Source: Dorea sp. AM10-31 (GTDB lineage Bacteria; Bacillota; Clostridia; Lachnospirales; Lachnospiraceae). Taken from it: 64,000 nt of DNA. Made by a program: the position numbers and the translations under genes. The notes below the pieces were generated by a model. That model was not told the DNA's origin, ran no database searches, and saw only the letters and a list, made by a program, of their open reading frames with translations. The stretch is from contig NZ_QTUV01000003.1 in the NCBI RefSeq assembly GCF_003435815.1, positions 65,297-129,296 of the forward strand. Direction: 5' to 3'. Shown here one piece after another: positions 56,462 through 64,000 of the stretch (position 1 is its first letter; every line of letters starts with the position of its first letter).

Positions 56462-56490
56462 ATCTTAACGCGGAAGCCTATGTTTGTCAA
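56462..56490 (-). promoter_or_regulatory. Promoter of the aroF-aroB operon
   Basis: On the minus strand TTGACA (56490-56485), 17 bases, TAAGAT (56467-56462). The leader of about 50 bases before the ATG shows no obvious attenuator. Confidence 0.8.
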
Positions 56491-56678
56491 CCTTTTTAGC
56501 CCATTTTCGCAGAAAGCGTGGATTTTTCTCTGTTAGTGCTTAACAGGTGCTGAAATATTTGTAGATTTACCGTATAAAAATGTGTATTTTAAGTATAAAC
56601 ACCTCTGTTTTTAGGGGGAGTAACAAAACGTTAAACAAGAGTTACGAATATTATGGCGCAAGGTATCAGTGAACTGAA
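56491..56678. other. Intergenic spacer between divergent promoters
   Basis: This AT-rich stretch separates the aroF promoter from that of the LD-carboxypeptidase. I see no gene and no strong repeat in it. Confidence 0.5.
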
Positions 56679-56707
56679 TTGTCAAATGAAAAATTAGCCG
56701 ATATAAT
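56679..56707 (+). promoter_or_regulatory. Promoter of the LD-carboxypeptidase gene
   Basis: TTGTCA (56679-56684), 17 bases, TATAAT (56702-56707). Its presence shows that the long open frame beginning at 56679 is not translated from there; the coding start is downstream at 56751. Confidence 0.8.
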
Positions 56708-56750
56708 GAATATGAAGGCGATCATTAGTGACAGAAAAAGAGGTATAAAT

Positions 56751-57674
56751 ATGGAAGAAATAAAAAAAGGAATCCTTTATCCAAAGCCGTTGAAGGAGGG
56801 TAATCAGATCTGTCTGATCGATCCGGCAAATGCATACACAGAGGAAGCCATCGAAGCGGTCAGCAGTTATTGGAAAGGGAGAGGTTTTCAAGTAATCTGT
56901 GCACCGGAGATGGCATTTAAAAGGGGAACACCGAAAGAGCGCGCGGCAAAATTAAATAAAGTATTTGCTGATGAAGAAAATAAAGCAGTTATGTGTATCT
57001 GGGGCGGTTATGGCACCATGACACTTCTTGATTATCTGGATTATGAAATGATCCGGGAGAGAAAGCCTGTATTTACCGGATTCAGTGATATTACAGCGCT
57101 GCATCTTGCAATCGGGCAGAAGACCGGGCTGGTGACATTTCACGGAGGTGCAGTTTATGGAAGGACGAGGACGATAACAGAAGATGCCAAAGAAGCGGTG
57201 TATCAGAGTGTGACGACACCGGTCAGAGGAAAAGCGTTTTCTAATTTTAACGGAGAACCTTTTCATATATATAAAGAAGGAATTGGCGAAGGAATTCTGA
57301 CAGGTGGCAATCTGACACTATTAAGCCGGCTTACCGGAACGCCTTATGAAGTGAATACGCGTGAGAAAATCCTGTTTTTTGAAGAAATAGGCGAGAAGCC
57401 ATACAGGCTACATGGCATGCTGACGCAGCTTAAGATGGCAGGAAAATTTGAAGAAGTAAAAGGAATCATTGTCGGAGATCTGAGTGGTTGTGATACGAAA
57501 GACCGTCCGGGAACAGCACTGGAAGCGGTGAAAGAGGTACTTGAAGATGTAAAATGCCCGGTCATCTATGGAGTGAGGGCCGGGCATATCGGAGATTCCA
57601 TGACACTGCCATTGCACGCACAGGTGCGCATAGAGGCAGTGGAGGAATACGGTGTACAGTTCCGGGCAATATAA
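56751..57674 (+). CDS. LD-carboxypeptidase, S66 family
   Basis: The 307-residue protein belongs to the LdcA/MccF serine peptidases. It has the nucleophile elbow FTGFSDITALH (Ser in GFSD), preceded by WGGYGTMTLLDYLD, and a C-terminal GHIGDSMTLPL segment with the catalytic His. Members trim the terminal D-alanine from murein tetrapeptides in recycling, or cleave microcin-type adenylates. The start is the ATG at 56751 after AAGAGG. No signal peptide, so it is cytosolic. Monocistronic; no recycling partner is adjacent. Confidence 0.9.
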   Translation: MEEIKKGILYPKPLKEGNQICLIDPANAYTEEAIEAVSSYWKGRGFQVICAPEMAFKRGTPKERAAKLNKVFADEENKAVMCIWGGYGTMTLLDYLDYEMIRERKPVFTGFSDITALHLAIGQKTGLVTFHGGAVYGRTRTITEDAKEAVYQSVTTPVRGKAFSNFNGEPFHIYKEGIGEGILTGGNLTLLSRLTGTPYEVNTREKILFFEEIGEKPYRLHGMLTQLKMAGKFEEVKGIIVGDLSGCDTKDRPGTALEAVKEVLEDVKCPVIYGVRAGHIGDSMTLPLHAQVRIEAVEEYGVQFRAI

Positions 57675-57694
57675 GAACTGCCCGGATACATGGT

Positions 57695-59944
57695 TTAATT
57701 ATCTAATTTGATCCCGGACAATGCCTGTGCAAAGGCATTGTTGACAGGTTCTTCTTTTTGTTTGTTCAGATATTTGCGGACATCTTTTTTAGAAACACCT
57801 GCGCCTTCTTTCTGGCGTCTTGCTTTAAATGCTTCCAGTTTTTCTTTGTGTCCGCAGGAGCATACAAATGTCTCCGTATCTGCTTTCTTGATAAGTTCCA
57901 TTTTCTTATGGCAGTTCGGACAGCGGGCATTGCTTGTGCGTGCGATTGTCTCGCGATAGCCGCATTCGCGGTCCTGGCAGACGAGAAGTCTTGCGTTTTT
58001 GCCGTTCACGGCAAGCATGCGCTTTCCGCAACGTGGGCATTTATGATTGGTAAGATTATCATGCTTAAAGGTGCCGTCCGCTGTTTTGATATCCTGGATC
58101 AGAGATCGGGTGTAATCCTGAATATCATGCAGGAAAACCTGCTCTTTCTGTGTGCCTTTCGCAATGTGGGACAATTCCATCTCCCAGGAGGCGGTAAGCT
58201 CCGGCTTTTTCAGATCTTCCGGAACCAGTTCAAGCAGTTGCTTTCCTTTGGAAGTGATCAAGATTTCCTGTCCCTTTTTTTCTATCAAAAATGTGTGGAA
58301 TAATTTCTCTATAATATCAGCTCTTGTCGCAACGGTTCCGAGTCCGCCGGTTTCGCCAAGTGTTTTCCGGGCAGCAGCGTCTTTTGATTCCATATATTTG
58401 ACGGGATTTTCCATTGCACTAAGTAGTGTGGCTTCGGTAAATCTTGCCGGAGGTTTTGTTTTGCCGGAAGTCAGAGTGGCGCGGTCAATTGTAAGATATT
58501 CTCCTTTTTTAAGCTCTGAAAGATTCTGCCCGGATACAGAAAAAATGTGCGTTTCATTATCGAAATCGTCCTCCCAATGCGCATTGCTGTCATTCTCATA
58601 CACCGCTTTCCAACCGGGAGTAAGGATTTTATTTCCTTTGGAAGAAAATGACTGACCGGCGGCAGTTCCCTTGAGGGAAGTCTGCTCATACTCATAAGCA
58701 GGATAAAGGACACTGATAAAACGGCGCACGACGAGGTCATAGATTTTTCGCTCTTCATTTGTCATATGATCCAGCTGGACAAATTCCTCTGTTGGAATGA
58801 TCGCATGGTGATCGCTGACCTTCCTGTCATCGACAAAAGATTTGCTTGTGTGGATCGGAGCTTTTAAAAGTGTTGGAACAAAGGCTTTATACGGACCGAA
58901 GTTGATAGCTTTCAGACGCTCTTTGATCGTCGGAACAACATCCGAACTAATATAGCGGCTGTCTGTCCGCGGATAAGTCAGTACTTTATGATTTTCATAC
59001 AGGCGCTGCATAATGTTCAGCGTCTCTTTTGCGGAGAAACCAAAACGGCGGTTGGCATCCCGCTGTAATTCTGTCAGATCATAGAGACCTGGTGAAAATG
59101 TTTTTTTCTTTGTTTTGTGCACATCTGTAATTTGTAAAGACTGCCGGTTTGCGGAGTTGGTTTGTGAGGTTACACCGGCTGTGCGGTTTTTTGTCAGTGC
59201 TTCACGTAATTGTTCCAGATGTTCTTTGTGAAAAGAACGGGTGCTTTTGGATTTTTCACTCTGCCATGTCCAGGTAATTCCGCCTGCCTGCAGAGTCATA
59301 CCATAATAATCCTGTGGTTTGAAAGAGCGGATCTCCGTCTCTCTTGCGGCGATCATAGCAAGCGTCGGTGTCTGGACACGTCCGCAGGAGAGCTGCGCAT
59401 TGTATTTACAGGTTAAGGCACGGGTCGCGTTGATGCCGACAAGCCAGTCCGCTTCGGAGCGGCTTCTTGCTGCATAATAAAGATTGTTATATTTTCTGCC
59501 GTCTTTTAAATTCTGGAATCCTTCCCGGATCGCTTTGTCTGTGACAGAAGAAATCCAGAGCCTCTTGATCGGTTTGCGGCAGCCGGACTTATCCAGAATC
59601 CAACGTGCGACCAGCTCGCCCTCGCGACCGGCATCGGTTGCGATAATGATTTCTGAAATGTCCTTCCGGAATAGTTGTGTTTTTACATGCTGGTATTGTT
59701 TAGAAGTCTGTTTAATGACGACAAGATCCCATTTCTTCGGAATCATTGGCAGGACAGACATATTCCATTCTTTGAATTTTTTATCGTAGCTTTCCGGATC
59801 AGCCAGTGTGACCAGGTGTCCGAGCGCCCATGTGACAACGTAGGAATTGCCTTCGATTGCACCGGGCAGATTTTTATGACACTTCAGCACGCGCGCAATA
59901 TCGCGTGCGACCGAAGGCTTTTCTGCTAAAACGAGTGATTTCAT
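57695..59944 (-). CDS. topB: DNA topoisomerase III
   Basis: Type IA topoisomerase of 749 residues. It has a Toprim domain (LAEKPSVARDIA and ATDAGREGE), the active-site tyrosine in LTYPRTDSRY, and a C-terminal zinc-ribbon pair (CPRCGKRM...CQDRECGY and CPNCHKKM...CSCGHKEK). The ATG at 59942-59944 follows AAGGAG; an upstream ATG would add 32 unlikely residues. TopB decatenates replication intermediates. Many anaerobes also carry TopB copies on conjugative elements, but no such neighbours are present and the base composition matches the flanks, so this is probably the housekeeping copy. Confidence 0.94.
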   Translation of the reverse strand: MKSLVLAEKPSVARDIARVLKCHKNLPGAIEGNSYVVTWALGHLVTLADPESYDKKFKEWNMSVLPMIPKKWDLVVIKQTSKQYQHVKTQLFRKDISEIIIATDAGREGELVARWILDKSGCRKPIKRLWISSVTDKAIREGFQNLKDGRKYNNLYYAARSRSEADWLVGINATRALTCKYNAQLSCGRVQTPTLAMIAARETEIRSFKPQDYYGMTLQAGGITWTWQSEKSKSTRSFHKEHLEQLREALTKNRTAGVTSQTNSANRQSLQITDVHKTKKKTFSPGLYDLTELQRDANRRFGFSAKETLNIMQRLYENHKVLTYPRTDSRYISSDVVPTIKERLKAINFGPYKAFVPTLLKAPIHTSKSFVDDRKVSDHHAIIPTEEFVQLDHMTNEERKIYDLVVRRFISVLYPAYEYEQTSLKGTAAGQSFSSKGNKILTPGWKAVYENDSNAHWEDDFDNETHIFSVSGQNLSELKKGEYLTIDRATLTSGKTKPPARFTEATLLSAMENPVKYMESKDAAARKTLGETGGLGTVATRADIIEKLFHTFLIEKKGQEILITSKGKQLLELVPEDLKKPELTASWEMELSHIAKGTQKEQVFLHDIQDYTRSLIQDIKTADGTFKHDNLTNHKCPRCGKRMLAVNGKNARLLVCQDRECGYRETIARTSNARCPNCHKKMELIKKADTETFVCSCGHKEKLEAFKARRQKEGAGVSKKDVRKYLNKQKEEPVNNAFAQALSGIKLDN

Positions 59945-60057
59945 AGATGTAAGTCTCCTTAAATTAAGAGTTTTTTTATTCAACATAGCGGATTTCGGGC
60001 GGGGTGTCAACTGTTCAGATATTTGCAAAAAAAATTGCAAAAAAAGTTAAAAAATAC

Positions 60058-60086
60058 TTGCAATCTGTATGTGAGTGTGTTATATT
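60058..60086 (+). promoter_or_regulatory. Promoter of the tRNA-Glu/tRNA-Cys transcript
   Basis: TTGCAA (60058-60063), 17 bases, TATATT (60081-60086), about 30 bases before the first tRNA. Confidence 0.75.
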
Positions 60087-60120
60087 AATCTTCGGTCACG
60101 TTTGATAGTGATTTATATAA

Positions 60121-60192
60121 GGCTCCATGGTCAAGCGGTTAAGACATCGCCCTTTCACGGCGGTAACACGGGTTCGATTCCCGTTGGAGTCA
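60121..60192 (+). tRNA. tRNA-Glu (anticodon TTC)
   Basis: Acceptor GGCTCCA pairs with TGGAGTC (one G-U). The anticodon arm CGCCCTTTCACGGCG gives TTC, and the T-loop is GGTTCGATTCC. Discriminator A; CCA not encoded. Confidence 0.96.
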
Positions 60193-60233
60193 CTCAGAGC
60201 TTTCGGGCTTTTCATATATAGTATCTATAATAT

Positions 60234-60304
60234 GGCGCCATAGCCAAGTGGTAAGGCAAAGGTCTGCAACACCTCTATCACCAGTTCAAATCTGGTTGGC
60301 GCCT
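60234..60304 (+). tRNA. tRNA-Cys (anticodon GCA)
   Basis: Acceptor GGCGCCA/TGGCGCC, anticodon loop TCTGCAACA giving GCA, T-loop GTTCAAATC. The discriminator U at 60304 is the cysteine identity base. CCA not encoded. Confidence 0.95.
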
Positions 60305-60309
60305 CTTAG

Positions 60310-60340
60310 AAAGCTTCAGGAATGATCCTGAAGCTTTTTT
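60310..60340 (+). terminator. Terminator of the tRNA pair
   Basis: AAAGCTTCAGGA (60310-60321) pairs with TCCTGAAGCTTT (60326-60337) around a 4-base loop, followed by TTT. Confidence 0.92.
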
Positions 60341-60417
60341 GATGTTAGAAAGAAAGTATCTATTGGCATTTCTGCAGGTGATAAAGTTTCGTAAACATAA
60401 AAGAAGTATTTTAAGGG

Positions 60418-60465
60418 TGGACGCACTCCGGCAGATACGTTATAATTATGCATGGATATGCATAA
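60418..60465 (+). promoter_or_regulatory. Promoter with adjacent inverted repeat, upstream of the Lon-like AAA+ gene
   Basis: TGGACG (60418-60423), 17 bases, TATAAT (60441-60446). Directly overlapping the -10 end and start region is a perfect inverted repeat, TTATGCAT (60446-60453) and ATGCATAA (60458-60465), well placed to be a repressor operator. Confidence 0.65.
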
Positions 60466-60527
60466 AAGTAAGGCAATACATAAGAAAAGAAATATAAATA
60501 TTTACAAAGATATAAAAGGAGAGCGCT

Positions 60528-62012
60528 ATGCCAGTATTTGATTTCAACAATACTCCGGATGACAAGAAAGCAGCGGAGTGCACATACACGATTTTTTACT
60601 CCGGTGAAGGAGAAGCAACACCGGAAAAACCAATGATGGTGCTGGATAACCAGATGAAAAAATGGGAACATCATTCCCTTGGAATGTTTACAAACCCGGT
60701 AAAACGTACTGCATTTGAATTTCAGCAGGAGACGGGAACTGTCAGTGCGGACATTCTGAAAATTGACGCAAGATTTGTAAGCCTTCTGAAATGGCTCGGC
60801 GAAAATCATATCAATGTCCGCCTGTCAGGAGAGAATACAGAAGGAGGTTATGCAGTTTACAAGATCCGTGAGATTGCTTTCGGCGGTGGAACAAAGCTTT
60901 CGGCGGAAGATGGATTTTTACAGTTTATGATTGAGCGTCTGCTTGCCAGCGATGCGCCGACTTCACAGGTCAGTGACGAAGAACTGGAAGAGATGGGTGA
61001 CAGCATGAAGCTCACCAGCTTACAGAGCATCATTGATTTTATGGACTGTGCCGGAAATACACTGCCGGATAATATCCGTCTCTGGGCGAGAAGAAACCTG
61101 GCGGTTGCAAAATCCCACGAAGTCTCACCGGAAGAACGCCGTCATGCGCAGAGAGCACTTTCTATTATGATGAATGTGCAGTGGAAGAGCGATTATTTTG
61201 AAGCAATCGATCCGGAAGAAGCAAGACGGATTCTGGATGAAGAATTATATGGAATGGAAAAAGTAAAACAGCGTATCATTGAGACGATCATTCAAATCAA
61301 TCGTACACATACACTACCGGCATATGGGTTATTGCTGGTAGGTCCTGCGGGAACCGGTAAATCCCAGATTGCCTACGCAGTAGCAAGAATTCTGAAACTG
61401 CCGTGGACAACACTGGATATGAGTTCGATCAACGATCCGGAGCAGCTTACCGGAAGTTCTCGAATCTATTCCAACGCAAAACCGGGAATTATTATGGATG
61501 CATTTGCAATGGCAGGAGAATCCAATCTTGTATTTATTATTAATGAGCTGGACAAGGCCGCATCCGGAAAAGGCAACGGCAACCCGGCAGATGTTCTGCT
61601 GACATTGTTAGATAACCTTGGATTTACAGACAACTATATGGAATGTATGGTGCCGACTGTGGGTGTTTATCCGATCGCAACAGCTAATGACAAAGAACAG
61701 ATCAGTGCGCCACTGATGTCACGTTTCGCAGTGATCGACATTCCGGATTACTCATTTGAAGAGAAAAAAGTGATTTTCTCAAAATTCTCACTTCCAAAAG
61801 TGCTCAAACGAATGAGCCTGAAAGAAGAAGAGTGTATCGTGACAGACGATGCACTGGATGCGATTATTGAAAAATATGCAGATACGACAGGTATCCGTGA
61901 TCTGGAGCAGGCAGCAGAGCATATTGCAGCAAATGCACTTTATCAAATCGAAGTGGAGCATAAAGGTGCGATCACATACACAAGAGAAATGGTAAATGAA
62001 CTGCTTGGTTAA
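60528..62012 (+). CDS. Lon-like AAA+ ATPase without protease domain
   Basis: The 494-residue protein has a unique N-terminal half (about 1-230) with no family I recognise, then a AAA+ module closest to Lon: ILDEELYGMEKVKQRI (Lon's DxxHYGLxxVKxRI), Walker A GPAGTGKS (272-279), Walker B LVFIINELDKA, sensor 1 IATANDKEQI, and the C-terminal lid with TGIRDLEQ. Walker B has Asn339 where Asp is usual, while Glu340 is kept. The chain ends after the lid, so no Ser-Lys peptidase is present. A chaperone or remodelling role is plausible. Monocistronic. Confidence 0.85.
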   Translation: MPVFDFNNTPDDKKAAECTYTIFYSGEGEATPEKPMMVLDNQMKKWEHHSLGMFTNPVKRTAFEFQQETGTVSADILKIDARFVSLLKWLGENHINVRLSGENTEGGYAVYKIREIAFGGGTKLSAEDGFLQFMIERLLASDAPTSQVSDEELEEMGDSMKLTSLQSIIDFMDCAGNTLPDNIRLWARRNLAVAKSHEVSPEERRHAQRALSIMMNVQWKSDYFEAIDPEEARRILDEELYGMEKVKQRIIETIIQINRTHTLPAYGLLLVGPAGTGKSQIAYAVARILKLPWTTLDMSSINDPEQLTGSSRIYSNAKPGIIMDAFAMAGESNLVFIINELDKAASGKGNGNPADVLLTLLDNLGFTDNYMECMVPTVGVYPIATANDKEQISAPLMSRFAVIDIPDYSFEEKKVIFSKFSLPKVLKRMSLKEEECIVTDDALDAIIEKYADTTGIRDLEQAAEHIAANALYQIEVEHKGAITYTREMVNELLG

Positions 62013-62090
62013 TCTGTCGCAACAAATATTTACGTATGGCAATAAAAAGCAGAGCAGTATTACAGGAACGGATAGCAGGAGGATATGACA

Positions 62091-62603
62091 ATGGAATTAC
62101 TTGATGTAATGAAAAAAAGATTTTCAGTACGCAAATACAAAGAGCAGCAGGTAGAGCCGGAGAAGCTGGCGAAAATCCTGGAAGCAGCACACGTTGCACC
62201 AACAGCTACCAATGCGCAGCCGGTGCGGCTGATCGTGGTACAGAGTGAAGTGGGCCGTGCAAAACTGGACAAAGCTGCGCGCCTTTATGGTGCACCGACA
62301 GTTATTATCGTATGCGCCGATCACGATAAAGCATGGGTGCGCAAATACGACCAGATGCAGACGACAGATATCGATGCTTCGATTCTGACAGATCATATGA
62401 TGCTGGAAGCAACCGAACAGGGACTTGGAAGCTTGTGGGTATGCTGGTTTGATCCAAAGATTGTCAGAGAAGAGTTCGAACTTCCGGATAATCTGGAACC
62501 AATCAATCTGCTTGCACTTGGTTATGCGGATACAGAAAAAAAAGGACCGGATCGTCATAAAACAGAGCGAATTAGTCTGGATGAACTGGTGACGTATAAG
62601 TAA
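62091..62603 (+). CDS. Nitroreductase family protein
   Basis: FMN-dependent oxidoreductase of 170 residues. The N-terminal KKRFSVRKYKEQQVEP and AAHVAPTATNAQPVRL blocks bind the FMN phosphate and ring, and QGLGSLWVCWFDP is the second FMN segment. The family reduces nitroaromatics, quinones or flavins, and some are dehalogenases; the substrate is unknown. I take the ATG at 62091, eight bases after AGGAGG; the ATG at 62085 is too close to it. A terminator follows at 62653. Confidence 0.9.
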   Translation: MELLDVMKKRFSVRKYKEQQVEPEKLAKILEAAHVAPTATNAQPVRLIVVQSEVGRAKLDKAARLYGAPTVIIVCADHDKAWVRKYDQMQTTDIDASILTDHMMLEATEQGLGSLWVCWFDPKIVREEFELPDNLEPINLLALGYADTEKKGPDRHKTERISLDELVTYK

Positions 62604-62652
62604 GAAAAAGGATGCCATTGATATCTGATTTTCTACATTTTTATTTGTTGTG

Positions 62653-62681
62653 AATGCCTGTAGTTATATACAGGCATTTTT
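62653..62681 (+). terminator. Intrinsic terminator after the nitroreductase gene
   Basis: AATGCCTGTA (62653-62662) pairs with TACAGGCATT (62669-62678) around GTTATA, followed by TTT. Confidence 0.85.
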
Positions 62682-62933
62682 GCTGTTAGGATAAACCCCT
62701 GTTTTTCCGGTCTCTTTTGCATTCCGTTATAGAACACAATAAGAACTCTTTATAAGAATTCACTTATTTCTACAGTTTCAAATACATAAAACGATAAAAG
62801 TTAAGATATTCTTAATTTTCACAAAAAAGACACAAAATGGAAGATTTTTCTGATAAAACAAAGTATAATGAGTGTAAATAACCCGTTTGAAGAGGAGAGA
62901 ATAGAACCTGAGGGGAGAAAAAGGAGGAATCAT
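62682..62933 (+). promoter_or_regulatory. Upstream region of the subtilisin gene
   Basis: No gene is seen. A palindrome TTAAGATATTCTTAA (62801-62815) is a possible regulator site. TATAAT around 62864-62869 (in AAAGTATAATGAG) is a likely -10 without a clear -35. AAGGAGG lies six bases before the ATG at 62934. Confidence 0.5.
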
Positions 62934-64000
62934 ATGAAGAAAAGAACGGTAAAATTGTTATCGCTCATGATGGTGACCACATTTCTGGCGACCAGTACGA
63001 TAACAACGGAAGCAGCCGGGACGGGTGCGTATCAGAAGATTAAGACCGGAGATAAGATTAGCAAGAAAGAGAGCGCGAATAAAGGCGATTATGTAGAAGG
63101 ACAGGCGCTGGTTTTGTATAAGGACAACAAGATTTCAACGAAAGCGGCTGCGCAGAGAGCGCTTAATGTAAGCGATATCAGCGTGTCAAAGGTATGGAAT
63201 TTTGATGCAGCAGAAGAATCAAAGGGAAGGGCAAGTACGCAGAGTGCGGCTTCTGCACAGTCAAGTGCGACTACAACATCACTTACAGTCGGATTGGTTA
63301 CTTCGAAGACATTAAGCACGAAGAAGTTAATTGAGAAATTATCTGCGGACAGTGATGTGCAGATAGCAGAGCCAAACTACCGTGTACATGCGTTGACAAA
63401 TGATTCATATTTCAGTAAACAGTGGGGACTTAAAAATACGGGTCAGAATGGCGGCGCGGAAGGAAATGCCACGAACGTAGAGAAAAAATGGGAAAAGACC
63501 AAAGGTTCTGACGATGTTGTTGTTGCTGTTGTAGATACAGGTGTAGATTATACACATGAAGATCTGAAAGACAACATGTGGGAGAATACATATCAGCCGA
63601 AGTTAAGAGGCGAATATGGCTATGACTTTGCGAATGCTGATACAGATCCGATGGATGATGAAGGACATGGAACACATTGCGCCGGAATCATTGGCGCAAA
63701 AGGCGATAATGGCGTCGGCGTCAGTGGTATGAACCACAATGTGAAGATTATGGCATTGAAAGCATTGGATGAAAACGGTAGTGGTTCTGACAGCGATCTG
63801 ATTGATGCTTACAATTATATTAACAAAGCTATAAACCTGGGAGTAAATGTTGCTGCAATCAACGATTCCTGGGGGGGAGAAGGAAAGAGTACCATTTTTA
63901 AGAAACTGATGGATCTTGTTGGAGCAAAGGGTGCGGTGTCTGTATGTGCAGCAGGAAATGAGTCGGCAGATAATGATGAAACGGCTATTTATCCGGCAAA
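62934..64000 (+). CDS. Secreted subtilisin-like serine protease (S8), 3' end outside window
   Basis: The frame runs open to the window end (355 codons). It starts with a signal peptide (MKKRTVKLLSLMMVTTFLA, likely cleavage after TEA), then a propeptide of about 130 residues containing AEPNYRVHAL, the usual end of an I9-type inhibitor segment, and the catalytic domain: Asp in AVVDTGVDYTHEDL, His in DEGHGTHCAGI, and AAGNES around the oxyanion asparagine. The catalytic serine lies beyond 64000. An unusual AINDSWGG stands where SNSWGG is common. Probably exported or cell-wall associated and involved in protein degradation or processing. Confidence 0.92.
   Translation, partial: MKKRTVKLLSLMMVTTFLATSTITTEAAGTGAYQKIKTGDKISKKESANKGDYVEGQALVLYKDNKISTKAAAQRALNVSDISVSKVWNFDAAEESKGRASTQSAASAQSSATTTSLTVGLVTSKTLSTKKLIEKLSADSDVQIAEPNYRVHALTNDSYFSKQWGLKNTGQNGGAEGNATNVEKKWEKTKGSDDVVVAVVDTGVDYTHEDLKDNMWENTYQPKLRGEYGYDFANADTDPMDDEGHGTHCAGIIGAKGDNGVGVSGMNHNVKIMALKALDENGSGSDSDLIDAYNYINKAINLGVNVAAINDSWGGEGKSTIFKKLMDLVGAKGAVSVCAAGNESADNDETAIYPA

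Noticed and set aside
56679..56750. Extended N-terminus of the LD-carboxypeptidase starting at TTG 56679
   Set aside because: That region is the promoter (TTGTCA-17-TATAAT), and a proper ribosome binding site precedes the ATG at 56751.
57695..59944. topB as a sign of an integrative conjugative element
   Set aside because: No relaxase, type IV secretion, integrase or attachment repeats are nearby, and flanking genes are housekeeping.

Overview
The window looks like a chromosomal segment of a strictly anaerobic, low-to-moderate GC gut Firmicute, most likely a Lachnospiraceae-type Clostridium relative (Dorea/Blautia/Mediterraneibacter-like). This rests on gene content and protein style: oxygen-independent ribonucleotide reductase, V-type and F-type ATPases side by side in one genome, Big2/LRR secreted proteins, AGGAGG ribosome binding sites and TTGACA-17-TATAAT promoters. 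No species name can be proved from the sequence alone. I see no rRNA, no CRISPR array, no prophage and no intact insertion sequence.

Layout. 1-4.6 kb: distal half of a V-type ATPase operon (F partial, E, A, B, D). 4.6-7.5 kb: an AT-rich patch with two unknown secreted or anchored proteins, a 5'-truncated DUF3267 gene and an Rpn-type nuclease. 7.6-10.5 kb (minus strand): proC and an AbgB-type amidohydrolase paired with an ATC-hydrolase-family protein. 10.8-14.0 kb: a CobW-type GTPase and a single-chain ArsM-ArsS fusion (arsenic methyltransferase plus radical SAM arsenosugar enzyme). Then tRNA-Lys, a BASS-family transporter, a DUF975/PF06541 membrane fusion and a YkuE-like phosphoesterase. 18.6-23.0 kb: nrdD behind an NrdR box, tcdA, and a rhodanese-TtcA fusion. 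23.1-31.0 kb: a complete fructoside utilisation locus (LacI regulator, operators flanking the promoter, ABC importer, GH32, fructokinase). 31.1-38.4 kb: nrdG, purine salvage (PNP, MTA/SAH/adenosine-type deaminase), HAD, POT transporter, LysR, M18 aminopeptidase.

38.8-45.1 kb: the whole F-type ATP synthase operon (atpBEFHAGDC), ending in a strong terminator. 45.2-49.0 kb (minus): two secreted proteins; the downstream one carries an aerolysin-like beta-rich region followed by Big-like and BspA-type LRR segments. 49.1-50.0 kb: gene remnants and a 185-bp tandem repeat. 50.1-53.5 kb: a phospholipid cluster (PAP2, YbhN/MprF-type membrane protein, PssA, Psd) making phosphatidylethanolamine. 53.5-56.4 kb (minus): SDR, aroB and DAHP synthase. 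56.7-64 kb: LD-carboxypeptidase, topB (minus), tRNA-Glu and tRNA-Cys, a Lon-like AAA+ protein without a protease domain, a nitroreductase, and the start of a secreted subtilisin cut by the window end.

The candidates I consider most worth following are the ArsM-ArsS fusion with its GTPase partner, the aerolysin-like/LRR secreted protein with its DUF6273/Big2 operon partner, the protease-less Lon-type AAA+ protein with an altered Walker B, the structured 185-bp repeat, and a possible small RNA ahead of tcdA.
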